Source: Bog-532 sp963720945 | GTDB taxonomy: Bacteria > Actinomycetota > Actinomycetes > Streptosporangiales > Streptosporangiaceae | Length of the DNA stretch: 64,000 bases | Assembly: GCA_963720945.1 (NCBI GenBank) | Contig: CAVRHH010000008.1 | Location: 124,001-188,000, forward strand | Reading direction: 5' to 3' | Shown here: one piece after another, positions 42,027-51,685 of the stretch | How the letters are laid out: every line of letters starts with the position of its first letter | Position numbering within the stretch: position 1 is the first letter of the stretch | Translations under genes and position numbers: made by a program | The notes under the pieces: model-generated | The model's input: the letters and a program-made list of their open reading frames with translations, nothing else | Told to the model about the DNA's origin: nothing | Databases searched by the model: none

Positions 42027-44179
42027 TCATTCTGAGCTGCCCCAGTCGGGAGCCATGTCACGGGCGAACTGGATGTCGTCGTTGCTGGTGCCGGCCGCGA
42101 CCATCGGCCAGACCATGGCGTCACGGTGCACGATGAAGTCGATCACGACCGGGCGGTCGTTGATCTCCATCGCCTGCTTGATCGCCGCGTCCACGTCTTC
42201 CGGCTTCTCGCAGCGGATGGCGGCGCACCCGTACGCCTCGGCCAGCTTGACGAAATCGGGCACCCGGGTGCCCGCGAGCGGCGCCGGGGCGCCGGCCTGC
42301 GCCGCGGCCCCGGTTCCGGCCGCCTCGGGCCCGGCCCCGGCCGCGCCGGCCCGGGCAGACTGGCCGACGTCCCGGCGCGGCTCAGGTCGGTGTTGGAGTA
42401 GCGCTCGTTGTAGAACAGCGTCTGCCACTGCCGGACCATGCCGAGGTTGCCGTTGTTGATGACCGCGATCTTGACCGGGATGCCTTCCAGCGTGCAGGTG
42501 GCGAGCTCCTGATTGGTCATCTGGAAGCAGCCGTCGCCGTCGATGGCCCAGACGCACGCGTCCGGCCGCCCCACCTTGGCGCCCATCGCGGCGGGCACCG
42601 CGTAGCCCATGGTGCCCAGGCCGCCGGAGTTCAGCCAGGTCCGGGGGCGGGAGTAGGAGATGAACTGAGCGGCCCACATCTGATGCTGCCCCACGCCGGC
42701 CACGTAGACCGCCTCGGGACCGGCGATCTCGCCGATCCGCTTGATGACGTACTGCGGGGACAGCGAGCCGTCGGCCGGCTCCTCGTAACCCAGCGGGTAG
42801 GTGGTCCGCCACGCGGTGAGCTGCGCCGACCAGGCGCCGTAGTCGCTTCGCCGCCCCGCCTGGTGCTCGGCCCGCACGGCCGTGATCAGGTCGGCGAGCA
42901 CCTCTCGGCAGTCACCGACGATCGGCACGTCGGCCCGCCGGTTCTTGGAGATCTCGGCCGGGTCGATGTCGGCGTGCACGATCGCGGCGTCGGGCGCGAA
43001 CGAGGCCAGGTTGCCGGTCACCCGGTCATCGAACCGGGCGCCGAGCGCGATGATCAGGTCGGCCTTCTGCAGGGCGCCGACCGCGGCGACCGTCCCGTGC
43101 ATGCCGGGCATGCCCATGTGCAGCCGGTGCCCGTCGGGGAAGGCCCCCCGGGCCATCAGGGTCGTGACCACCGGGATGCCGGTCAGTTCGGCCAGGGCGA
43201 GCAGTTCGGCCGCCGCGCCGGCCTTGATGATGCCGCCGCCGGCGTACAGGACGGGCCGGTGCGCCCCGGTCATCATCCGCGCCGCCTCACGGACCTGCCG
43301 GGAGTGCGGCCGGGTCACCGGGTGATACCCGGGCAGCTCCAGCGGGACCGGCCAGGTGAAATCGGTCTGCGCCTGCATCGCGTCCTTAGCGATGTCGACG
43401 AGCACCGGTCCCGGGCGCCCGGTGCCGGCCAGGTGGAAGGCCTCGGCGATCGTCCGCGCGATGTCCCCGGCCTTCGTGACCAGGAAGTTGTGCTTGGTGA
43501 CCGGGAGCGTGATGCCGGAGATGTCGGCTTCCTGGAAACCGTCCGTGCCGATCAGGCTGGTGGACACCTGGCCGGTGATCGCGACCAGCGGCACCGAGTC
43601 CATGTACGCGTCCGCGATCGGGGTCACCAGGTTGGTCGCGCCCGGGCCGGAGGTGGCCATGCACACCCCGATCCGCCCGGTCGCCTGCGCGTACCCGGTC
43701 GCGGCGTGCCCCGCGCCCTGCTCGTGCCGGACCAGGATGTGCCGGACCTCGGTGGAGTCCAGCAGCGGATCGTAGGCCGGCAGGATGGCGCCGCCCGGCA
43801 GGCCGAAGACGACGTCCGCGCCGACCTTCTCGAGCGCGCGGACCAGAGCCTGGGCGCCGGTCATCCGGGTCCGTGTGGCCGCCCCGGGCTGCGTACCGGT
43901 GTCCCCGCCCGGGCCGCCCGCGGTGTGGCCGCTCCCGGTGTGTCCGCCCGGGCCGGGAAGGCCGCCGCCTGCCGCGGCGGCCGCGCCGCTGACGACCGCG
44001 GCCGGGTCCGCGGGCGAGCTGTCCCCGGCACGGCCGGCGGGCTGCTCCTCCGGCACGGCGGCCGTGTCCGGTTCGGCCGTCCCGGGCGAGTCACGATGCG
44101 CCGCCCGCGCGGCAAGATCCAGCGGTGTGGGGCTGGAGTGCGCGCGCACGGGAGTGGCGGGTTTCGTCTGCTCAGTCAT
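42027..44179 (-). CDS. ilvB: Acetolactate synthase large (catalytic) subunit (frameshifted)
   Basis: This ThDP- and FAD-dependent enzyme makes acetolactate and acetohydroxybutyrate. VFGLPGGAILPAYDPLL near residue 123 and LVRHEQGAGHAATGYAQATG near 145 (catalytic Glu) are followed by the ThDP motif AIDGDGCFQMTNQELATCTLEGIPVKIAVINNGN in two parts near 548. After YSNTDLS the frame changes within a Gly/Ala/Pro-rich stretch at about 42300-42385, then continues GTRVPDFVKLAEAYGCAAIR to WPMVAAGTSNDDI. Repaired length is 717. The N-terminal 105 residues are a low-complexity extension. AAGGAAG lies 7 nt before the ATG at 44179. Confidence 0.93.
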
Positions 44180-44241
44180 CCGATGGCTTCCTTGTCGGCG
44201 AGAGACTCCGCTGCGAGCGCGTGCGCAAGCGGACGGGCATT

Positions 44242-44277
44242 AAAAAACCCCCCGTGCCGGGTGGCAGTCGAGGGGGG
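44242..44277 (-). terminator. ilvB attenuator hairpin
   Basis: On the minus strand CCCCCC (44272-44277) pairs with GGGGGG (44248-44253), with an internal TGCC/GGCA stem, and is followed by six T. It lies 62 nt before the ilvB start codon and 20 nt after the ilvB leader peptide stop. Confidence 0.85.
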
Positions 44278-44296
44278 CGCGCAGAAACTGGCTTGG

Positions 44297-44344
44297 TCAG
44301 CGGCCTGCGCGCCGTCCAAGTACGAGAATGCGGGTGCGGTTCAC
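44297..44344 (-). CDS. ilvB leader peptide (attenuation)
   Basis: A 15-codon frame starting with GTG encodes MNRTRILVLGRRAGR. The run Ile-Leu-Val-Leu is the signature of ilvB leaders in Streptomyces and corynebacteria. It precedes the ilvB terminator hairpin by 20 nt. Stalling at scarce branched-chain tRNAs would favour read-through into ilvBNC. Confidence 0.8.
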   Translation of the reverse strand: MNRTRILVLGRRAGR

Positions 44345-44466
44345 ACCACACAGCCTGTCCCATGGAGCGCGCCGCGTCAACTTGAAGCCATATTCGTCTC
44401 ACTCAGTGAGACACCGGCGCTGGGCCCGTTCCGGGGCGCCGCCCCGGCGGCCGCCGGGGTGGCGTG

Positions 44467-47336
44467 TCAGGAGGCGGGGGCGGCCGCTGTGCCCTGGCGG
44501 GAGACGCCCGGGTCGGCGTCGCCCGGGCCGTCGCAGTCCGCGGCGGGCTCAAGGTCGGGATCACCCCGGTCGCCGGTGTGCCCGCGGTCCCGCTTGGCCC
44601 GCTGTCCCCGCCCGGGGCCGCCGCCGTGGCCCAGCTCGCGGCCGCCGCGGCCACCCTGGGCGCCCTGGGCGCCCTGGGCGAACAGGGACTGGATGCCGGG
44701 GGCCGCCATCGGCCGCCCCATCAGGAAGCCCTGGCCGTAGCCGCAGCCCATCTCCCGCAGTAGCTGCAGCTGGACCGGGTCCTCGACGCCCTCCGCGACG
44801 ACCTGGATGCCGAGGTCGCGGCCAACCTGCACAATTGTCCTGGTCAGCAGGGTCAGCGTCTCGTCGTGACCCAGCCCGGCCACGAAGGACGGATCTATCT
44901 TGATGATGTCGACCGGCAGCTCGCGCAGGTAGGCCAGCGACGCGTACCCGGTGCCGAAATCGTCGATGGCCAGCTGCACGCCCAGCCGGCGCAGGCTGGC
45001 GAGACGGTCCACCATCAGGCCGCCGTCCTCGACCAGCACCCGCTCGGTCACCTCGAGGGTGAGTGCCTCCGGCGGCAGGCCGCTCTCACTGAGCGCGGCC
45101 GCCACCGACTCCGGGAACCGGGGCGAGTTGATCTGCCGCATGGACAGGTTCACCGAGACCCCGACGTTCCAGGATGCGGCCCGCCACGCCGCACCCTGCG
45201 CGCACGCGGTGGACAGCACCCACGCCCCGAGCGGCACGATCAGGCCGGAGTCCTCCGCCACGTCGAGGAAGTCGGCGGGCGGCACGGCCGCGCCGTCACG
45301 CCACCACCGCACCAGCGCCTCGGCCCCGGCCACCCGCGACGTCTCCAGGTCGACCACCGGCTGGTACTGGACGGTCAGCTCCTGGCGAGAGATCGCGCCC
45401 TGCAGGTCGCTGGCGAGCTCCAGCCGCCGCACCACGTCGGCGTGCATGTGCGCCGCGAACACCTCGACGCGGCCGCCGCCGCTGTCCTTGGCCTTGGACA
45501 TCGCGACGTCGGCGTTGCGCAGCACGAGCCCGGGCGGCGAGCCGTCGGCGAGCGCCACGCCCACGCTCGCGGTCAGCGCGACATCCCGGCTGGCAACGTG
45601 GAACGGCGCGGAACTGATGGTCCCGGCCATCCGCTCGGCGATGTCCGCGATGTCCTGGACGCCCGGGGCGCCGTCGATCAGGACCGCGAACTCGTCACCG
45701 CCCCAGCGGGCCACGGTGTCCTGCGACGCCGCGACCGCGCGCAGCCGCCGGGCCGCCTGGGCCAGCACCAGGTCGCCGGCGCCGTGGCCGACGGAATCGT
45801 TGACCGCGGTGAAGCCGTCCAGGTCGAGGAAGATGACGCCCGCTTCGGTGCCGTCACCGCGACGGCGCAGCGCGTCCCGCGCCCGCTCCTCCAGGTAGGC
45901 CCGGTTCGGCAGGCCCGTCAGCCCGTCGTGGAAGGTCAGATGGGTCACCTGCTGGCGCAGTGCCACCTCATCGCTCACGTCCCGCGCGGTCACGAGCAGC
46001 TGGTCCAGCTCGCCGGGGACGCGGTAGCGCATGATCGTTGACTCGATGTGCCGCCAGGTCCCGTCGCTGGTCCGCACCCGGACCGGGAACCGCCCCGTCA
46101 CGTCGCCGTCCGGCGCCTGATCGGCTTCTGGGCCGGAGGCGTCCTCCTCGCCGTCCGGCTGGCCGGGCAGCCCGAGCGCGGCGCGGGTGGCGCGCATGGC
46201 CCCCGCCCGGTCCTCGGGGTGCACGAGATCCTCCAGCCGCATGCCGTTCAGCTGCTCCGGCGAGTAGCCGAAATCGGTCACGGCCGAGCTCGCGTAGCTG
46301 ATCCGGCCCGCCAGGTCGGACACCAGGACCACATCGCTGGTCCGGCTGGCCAGCTCCCGCAGGCTGCCGCTCGCCTCCTGCCAGACCCGCAGCACCGCGC
46401 TGGTCTCCCAGACCAGCACGAGCACCCGCGCCACCAGGACGAGCAGGGCCGCGGCGCCCGCGACGGCCACGGCCAGGCCGGCGGCAGGCTGGCCACGGTC
46501 ACGGCCAGGCTGGAATTCGGGGTACCCACCAGCTCGCGCACCAGCACGACCAAGGTGGCCACCGCGACGGTGAGGGCCGCGACGATGGTGGCGCGGCCGG
46601 ACCCGACGATCCGCCCGGAGCCCGGCAGGCTGCGCGGCAGCCGCCGCATCTCGGGCACGTGCGCGCGGGAGATCCACGGCGTCAGTCCGAGCAGGCCGAA
46701 CGCGAGCACCTGGGCGATCTGCTGCGCGGTGGACTGATGGCCCGAGGACAGCCGGGAGCCGACCCCCAGGGCGTCCCCGACGCCGAGCACGAACAACGAC
46801 AGGTAGGGCACCCCCACCCGCCGCCAGGCCGCGGTCAGGGCGGGCAGCAGCATGCCCAGCACCGCGGCGTCCACCAGCGGGTGCACCAGGCTGAGCAGGA
46901 ACATGCCAGGCCCCTCGCCCGAACGCCGGAAATCCGCGCCGAACAAGGTGACCCAGCCGATGACGAGCAGCGCGATGGCCATGACATAGCCATCCGCGAT
47001 CGAGGAAAGGACGGAGCGCGCCTCAGCGTGGTCGGGTACGGTCGCGGGCTCGGCACCGTCCGGCCAGCCGCCGTCCGGCGGCTCGGCCGCCAGCGCCGTC
47101 ACGCCGACCACGAACGGCCCCATGGCCAGCAGCGGCGCCACGTCGGCCAGCGAGAGCGGCCCGGACGTGCCGAACGCGCCGGCGAACAGCTGGTCGGCCA
47201 GCAGCCCCGCGAACCAGAACACCGCGGTGCCCGCGAGCCAGCGGTATCCCCGGGCGGTGCCACCGGACGCGCGGGAGGCGCCGATCCAGAGGCTCACCAC
47301 GGCGGCACACGAGACCAGGAGGCCGACGACGTTCAT
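44467..47336 (-). CDS. Membrane PAS-GGDEF-EAL cyclic di-GMP enzyme (frameshifted)
   Basis: The start MNVVGLLVSCAAVVSLWIG (ATG at 47336, GGGGGGA upstream) opens an N-terminal region of about eight membrane helices. A PAS domain follows (DVVLVSDLAGRISYASSAV), then GGDEF (FLDLDGFTAVNDSVGHGAGD and RWGGDEFAVLID) and EAL (GAEALVRWWRDG; LEVTERVLV; AIDDFGTGYASLAYL; VVAEGVED). Both active sites look intact, so synthesis and hydrolysis of c-di-GMP are possible. The usual RxxD inhibitory site before GGDEF reads ASQD. The frame breaks at about 46477-46500; repaired length is 956. The C-terminal 75 residues are Gly-rich low complexity. Confidence 0.9.
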
Positions 47337-47858
47337 CTTCGGTCCCCCCTGATGACTTGCTGCACGTGGCTCCTTCCGGCGTGACGCGGGGGTAAGTGCT
47401 CGCCAGCCTGGCGAGTGCCTCTCACGCACGCTCGCTGAATTTCTGTGACCCCCGTCACCGAGGGCCGGCCATTCTCGGGGCCCGGCGCGGACCGTAGTTG
47501 CCGGGAGTGAGCAAGAGGTCTCCGAATCGATAGTGCCGCTCACTCTACGTACCTGAGGTCACGCTTCGGTTGAGGAAGGGCCTACACCGGGAGACATCTA
47601 CGATTACAGAGAGGCATATGAGGTTATTTAGTCCGGTTCATCCTAGATCGTCCTTCCCGTAACGGGCGGGGAACACGGTGATGCCGGAGTCTGTAACGAC
47701 CCGTTACCGGGCCCGGTGCTCACCCCGCATGAGGGGTGAGCGCCAACCAGGGGTAGATCAGGAGACGGGGGCCGAAGCTAGAATTCGTACATCCCGCTTG
47801 ATGGCTTCCGCAAGAGCCCGGCGGCAAACCTGAACATCGACCCGGAGGAGAGATCGCC
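47337..47858. promoter_or_regulatory. Divergent spacer with palindromes (c-di-GMP gene / accA)
   Basis: This 522-bp gap has no gene. CTCGCCAG-C-CTGGCGAG (47399-47415) is a perfect palindrome 63 bp upstream of the c-di-GMP gene, with GTGAC-CCCC-GTCAC near 47447. GCTCACCCC (47718-47726) and GGGGTGAGC (47733-47741) form a 9-bp stem-loop about 120 bp before accA, possibly in its leader. The middle (47560-47660) is AT-richer and probably holds the promoters. Confidence 0.5.
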
Positions 47859-49613
47859 GTGCGGAAGGTTCTCATCGCGAACCGCGGCGAGATCGCGGTG
47901 CGCGTCATCCGGGCCTGCCGGGACGCCGGACTGGGCAGTGTGGCGGTCTACGCCGAGCAGGACATCGACGGGCTGCATACGAGGCTGGCCGATGAGGCCT
48001 ATTCGCTTGACGGCGCCAGTCCCGCCGATACTTACCTCAACATCGACAAGATCATCAAGGTCGCGGCTGAATCGGGCGCGGACGCGATCCACCCTGGCTA
48101 CGGCTTCCTGGCCGAGAATGCGGACTTCGCCCGGGCCGTCGTCGGGGCCAGGCTGATCTGGATCGGGCCGCCACCGGAGGCCATCGAGGCCCTGGGGGAC
48201 AAGGTGCGCGCCCGGCACATCGCCCGCTCGGTCAGCGCCCCGCTCGCACCCGGTACCGCCAACCCGGTCTCCGGGCCCGAGGAAGTGGTCGCGTTCGCGC
48301 GCCGGTACGGGCTGCCGGTGGCCATCAAGGCCGCGTTCGGCGGCGGCGGCCGGGGGCTCAAGGTCGCGTGGACCATGGACGAGGTCGAGGACCAGTACGC
48401 GTCCGCCGTCCGGGAGGCCGTGTCCGCCTTCGGCCGCGGGGAGTGCTTCGTCGAGCGCTACCTGGACCGGCCGCGGCACGTCGAGACGCAGTGCCTGGCC
48501 GACGCGCACGGCAACGTGGTGATCGTCTCGACGCGCGACTGCTCGCTGCAGCGCCGCCACCAGAAGCTGGTCGAGGAGGCACCGGCCCCGTTCCTGACGC
48601 ATGGGCAGATCTCGCTGCTGCACGAGTCGTCCAAGGCCGTGCTGCGCAAGGCCGGCTACCAGGGGGCCGGCACGTGTGAGTTCCTGGTCGCGCAGGACGG
48701 GACGGTCAGCTTCCTGGAGGTGAACACGCGGCTCCAGGTCGAGCACCCGGTCAGCGAGGAAGTCACCGGCATCGACCTGGTGCGGGAGATGTTCCGGATC
48801 GCGGAAGGGGAAGCGATCGGCTACGACGAGCCCCCGCTGCGCGGTCACTCGATCGAGTTCCGCATCAACGCCGAAGACCCGGGGCGGAACTTCATGCCGG
48901 CGCCCGGCACGATCCGGTCCTGGCGGCTCCCGGGGGGACCCGGCGTCCGGATCGACGCGGGCTACGAGCCGGGCATGACCGTTCCGCAGGCCTTCGACTC
49001 GCTGATCGCCAAGCTGATCGTCACCGGTGCCACCCGGCACGAGGCCATCGAGCGGGCCCGGCGGGCCCTGGCCGAGTTCGAGGTGGAGGGGATGCCGACC
49101 GTGCTGCCCTTCCACCGCGCCGTGGTCAGCGACCCGGCCTTCACCAGCGAGCCGATGTACGTGCACACGCGCTGGATCGAGACCGCGTTCAAGAACGAAC
49201 TGCCGCTGCAGGGCAGCGCGCCCGGCGAGGAGGAGGCCCCGCGCGAGCGGATGGTGGTCGAGGTCGGCGGACGGCGGCTCGAAGTCGTGGTGCCCGCCGC
49301 CCTGGCCGTGGCCGGTTCCGCACCGGCGCCCGCCGAACGGCGCCGTGGCGCGCCCCGCCACAAGCACGTGGCACCGACCGGGGGCGGGGCCGATCTCGTG
49401 AGCCCCATGCAGGGCACCATCGTCAAGATCGTCACGAGCGACGGGCAGGCCGTGTCGGCCGGTGACCCGATCGTCGTGCTCGAGGCGATGAAGATGGAGC
49501 AGCCGGTCACCGCGCACAAGGACGGGATCGTGACGGACCTGTCCGCCGAGGTGGGCCAGACGATAACGTCAGGCGGCGTGATCTGCCGCATCGAGGACCC
49601 GAACGAGGAATGA
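47859..49613 (+). CDS. Acyl-CoA carboxylase alpha chain (biotin carboxylase-BCCP)
   Basis: This 584-residue subunit carboxylates biotin with ATP and bicarbonate, feeding acetyl- or propionyl-CoA carboxylation. It has an N-terminal MRKVLIANRGEIAVRVIRAC (GTG start), the ATP-grasp Gly loop KAAFGGGGRGLKVAW near 150, FLEVNTRLQVEHPVSEEVTG near 285 and the C-terminal biotin site VLEAMKMEQPV near 542. A partner beta chain is not in the window. Its family usually serves malonyl- and methylmalonyl-CoA synthesis, matching the mutase gene 8 kb away. Confidence 0.94.
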   Translation: MRKVLIANRGEIAVRVIRACRDAGLGSVAVYAEQDIDGLHTRLADEAYSLDGASPADTYLNIDKIIKVAAESGADAIHPGYGFLAENADFARAVVGARLIWIGPPPEAIEALGDKVRARHIARSVSAPLAPGTANPVSGPEEVVAFARRYGLPVAIKAAFGGGGRGLKVAWTMDEVEDQYASAVREAVSAFGRGECFVERYLDRPRHVETQCLADAHGNVVIVSTRDCSLQRRHQKLVEEAPAPFLTHGQISLLHESSKAVLRKAGYQGAGTCEFLVAQDGTVSFLEVNTRLQVEHPVSEEVTGIDLVREMFRIAEGEAIGYDEPPLRGHSIEFRINAEDPGRNFMPAPGTIRSWRLPGGPGVRIDAGYEPGMTVPQAFDSLIAKLIVTGATRHEAIERARRALAEFEVEGMPTVLPFHRAVVSDPAFTSEPMYVHTRWIETAFKNELPLQGSAPGEEEAPRERMVVEVGGRRLEVVVPAALAVAGSAPAPAERRRGAPRHKHVAPTGGGADLVSPMQGTIVKIVTSDGQAVSAGDPIVVLEAMKMEQPVTAHKDGIVTDLSAEVGQTITSGGVICRIEDPNEE

Positions 49614-49619
49614 CGAGGC

Positions 49620-49961
49620 GTGCCCCGAATCCCAGGTGACCCGGGAATCGGCGGGAAACTCCGGTTCGCGGCCGGGTTCCGGTTGCCGCCCCGGAACCGG
49701 GAGTGGGTGCGGCACGAGCTCACCGACGCCGGCTGGCGCGGCCGGACGGTCGTGCGGCACCTGATCGTGATGGTGCCCATCTGCTGCGTGCTGGCCATCC
49801 TCCCCGGCCCGGTGTGGCTGCGCATCACGGTGCCCGGGCTCGCCATCGCGGGCAGTGTGTTCACGGTCGCGGCTTACGCCGACAACATCCGCGTCTCCCG
49901 CCTCCGCCAGCACCGGCTCCCCGTCCCCGACGACCCCGATCTAGGCCACCCGGCGCACTAA
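49620..49961 (+). CDS. DUF5313 family membrane protein
   Basis: This 113-residue protein has RNREWVRHELTDAGWRGRTV near residue 25, then two transmembrane helices (LIVMVPICCVLAILPGPVWL and ITVPGLAIAGSVFTVAAYA) and a polar tail, the pattern of actinobacterial DUF5313. The function is unknown. GTG at 49620 follows GAGG and starts 6 bp after the accA-type gene, so the two are probably co-transcribed. Confidence 0.8.
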   Translation: MPRIPGDPGIGGKLRFAAGFRLPPRNREWVRHELTDAGWRGRTVVRHLIVMVPICCVLAILPGPVWLRITVPGLAIAGSVFTVAAYADNIRVSRLRQHRLPVPDDPDLGHPAH

Positions 49962-49963
49962 TC

Positions 49964-50031
49964 CCCCGGGGGGGCGACCCCCCGTACCCCCCGCATGCGC
50001 TGTGCTAGCCCGGGGGGACGACCCAGTGTGC
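49964..50031 (-). repeat. Dispersed GC-rich repeat, partial copy (locus 4)
   Basis: Only the G/C-run hairpin part is present: GGGGGGGCGACCCCCCG, CGCATGCGCTGTGCTAGCCC, then GGGGGGACGACCC. It starts 3 bp after the DUF5313 stop. I see nothing else in 50032-50291 apart from an open frame without family features. Confidence 0.8.
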
Positions 50032-50291
50032 CGGGTCAAATGGCTAACGGGATCTTGAAGCGCGGCGGTAGCCGCTGCCTTGGGGGCCGTACAGTGCCCG
50101 CACGCGCAGGCGGGCCGCTGGGCGGGCCGCGTGCGGGCCGCGGTGTGTGTCTTTCCGGGGCCGGGGTGCGGGCGTGGCTGGGGGTGGTGCAGTACCGTCT
50201 GGTCACTTGTGCTCTTTCGGGGCGGGGTTCGGCGTGGGCATACTTTCCCGGTAGCAATTCCGCTGCGCATGTGCCCGGGGGGATATGGGAG

Positions 50292-50738
50292 ATGGGTGCT
50301 GGTGTTGCCGGCGGGTGGCTTGTCCCGGTGGCTAGCGGTGAGGTGCTGAGGTTGCTTGCGACGGTGCGGGCTGGCCGGGTGGCCTACGTTGACGGGGCGC
50401 TGCCGGGCATTCAGGTGGCTGCTCATGTGGTGGACGGGGGTGCGGTGATTATCCGCAGTCAGGGCCGGTCGCCGGTTATTTCCCCGGGGTGGGCGGGGGA
50501 GGCTGTGGTGGCTTATGAGGCGGGTGCGGTTGATCCTGAGACGCTGGGGGGGTGGAGCGTGACGGTGACCGGGCGCGCCGCCCTGGTCTGTGACGGGGAG
50601 GAGGTGGCGCGTTATGACCGGGTGCTGCCGCGCTGGCCGGGCGGCGGGGGCGGCGGGCAGCTTATCCGGGTGTGTCCTGGCCGGGTGGGCGGTTACCGTG
50701 TGGTGGAGCCCGGCGCGGGCTGGCCCGGCGGGGTGTGA
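50292..50738 (+). CDS. Probable pyridoxamine 5'-phosphate oxidase (PPOX)-fold protein
   Basis: The 148-residue product has the PPOX-like order EVLRLLATVRAGRVAYVDGA, LPGIQVAAHVVDGGAVIIRS, AVVAYEAGAVDPETLGGWSV and VTGRAALVCDGEEVARY. These resemble FMN- or F420-binding split-barrel proteins. The ATG at 50292 is my choice, with a G-rich region before it; the frame is open from 49995. Base use differs from the neighbours (many GTG, GGT and TTG codons, strong G over C), which suggests a different origin or weak selection. Catalytic role unknown. Confidence 0.55.
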   Translation: MGAGVAGGWLVPVASGEVLRLLATVRAGRVAYVDGALPGIQVAAHVVDGGAVIIRSQGRSPVISPGWAGEAVVAYEAGAVDPETLGGWSVTVTGRAALVCDGEEVARYDRVLPRWPGGGGGGQLIRVCPGRVGGYRVVEPGAGWPGGV

Positions 50739-51246
50739 CGGGGGCGTAGGGCCGCGACAGGTGCGGTGATCGCGGTGCGCGTGTGCGGCGCGTTTCAGGC
50801 TGCCCGGAGGGGCAGAGAGCGCCCGGAGGGCGGTTTTGGGCTGGCGCGGCGGTTGGGTGGCGGTCCGTGCGGTCAGCGCCGGCTGGGGCGGACGGGCCGC
50901 GTGCGGCGGGTATGTGGCCCCGGGCGCATCCTCCCGGCCCGGCGCCCGGACCGAGACGTCAGGCGATCACGCCGCGGTCTGGCAGGTCATCGATCTGCTC
51001 CTGCTACACCCAAGTTCGGCCAGGATCTGAACTGCGGTCAGCGCCAGCCTGCTACCGGGCCTCCCGGCAGCGGCTCCGGAGCGCCCCTCCGCGTCTCAGC
51101 GTAACGGAGCGATCACCACTTCCGCACTGGTGGCCAGCGGCACGCCCCGTCACTAGGCGCATACCGTCCGATAACGCCATCAAGCTGCGCCGGAACGGAA
51201 TGCCGGGACAGAATGGGGCCGGCGATCTGCCCGGGGGAGGGACCAA
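50739..51246. other. Gene-free stretch
   Basis: These 508 bp contain only Arg/Gly-rich open frames with no start signals or family features. GGGGGAGGG at 51232-51240 serves as the ribosome-binding site of the next gene. I see no clear promoter or repeat. Confidence 0.4.
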
Positions 51247-51537
51247 ATGTCCGCAGCCGTCGTAATTCCCGCAGCCAACCGCGCCGCGAACCCGGACGGT
51301 GAGGCCAGGGTGCTGGCCCAGGAGTCCATTGGCCGGGTCGGGGGACTGCCCACGCCGACCGACATCACCGCAGCCGAGACCGTCGCCCTCACCGCCGCAA
51401 AGGACAGCGCGGCGAAAGCGGAAGCCCGCAGGCTCGCCATGGCCGCGGTCATGGATCTTTGCCAGGTCTTCCAGGCGGTGACACGCCTAGCTGAACTGTG
51501 CGGCACGCCTGACGGAGGCCCCGGTGGACAGCGATGA
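51247..51537 (+). CDS. Hypothetical protein, first gene of a three-gene operon
   Basis: This 96-residue protein has a polar N-terminus and then an Ala-rich helical part (TAAKDSAAKAEARRLAMAAV) ending in MDLCQVFQAVTRLAELCG. I do not recognise a family. A strong Shine-Dalgarno, GGGGGAGGG, lies 6 nt before the ATG. Its 3' end overlaps the next frame by 14 bp, so the three genes 51247-52143 look translationally coupled. No membrane segment is seen. Confidence 0.6.
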   Translation: MSAAVVIPAANRAANPDGEARVLAQESIGRVGGLPTPTDITAAETVALTAAKDSAAKAEARRLAMAAVMDLCQVFQAVTRLAELCGTPDGGPGGQR

Positions 51538-51685
51538 GGAGATCAAAAAGGTGGTGGCGGAACTGGACGCCTTAATGGATCATCTCCAGGCAGCCGTCGA
51601 GACCCTGGCCGGGGACCTGCGCGACCAGGATGGGCGCGACGAGGACGGGCCCGGCCCGGACGGGCAGCCGGGGGGATCATCGTGA
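51524..51685 (+). CDS. Hypothetical small acidic protein, second gene of the operon
   Basis: A 53-residue frame from the GTG at 51524 encodes MDSDEEIKKVVAELDALMDH, then a helix to about residue 35, and an acidic Gly/Asp-rich tail (DGRDEDGPGPDGQPGGSS). It overlaps the genes before (14 bp) and after (GTGA, 4 bp). The very acidic, helix-plus-tail make-up suggests a protein-binding partner. No family recognised. Confidence 0.6.
   Translation: MDSDEEIKKVVAELDALMDHLQAAVETLAGDLRDQDGRDEDGPGPDGQPGGSS

Noticed and set aside
44172..44402. 76-codon ORF in the ilvB leader
   Set aside because: It is in frame with nothing conserved and crosses the attenuator; the short Ile-Leu-Val-Leu leader in another frame explains the region better.
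50766..51104. 112-codon ORF after the PPOX-like gene
   Set aside because: Arg/Gly-rich, with no family resemblance; other frames in the same stretch are equally open.
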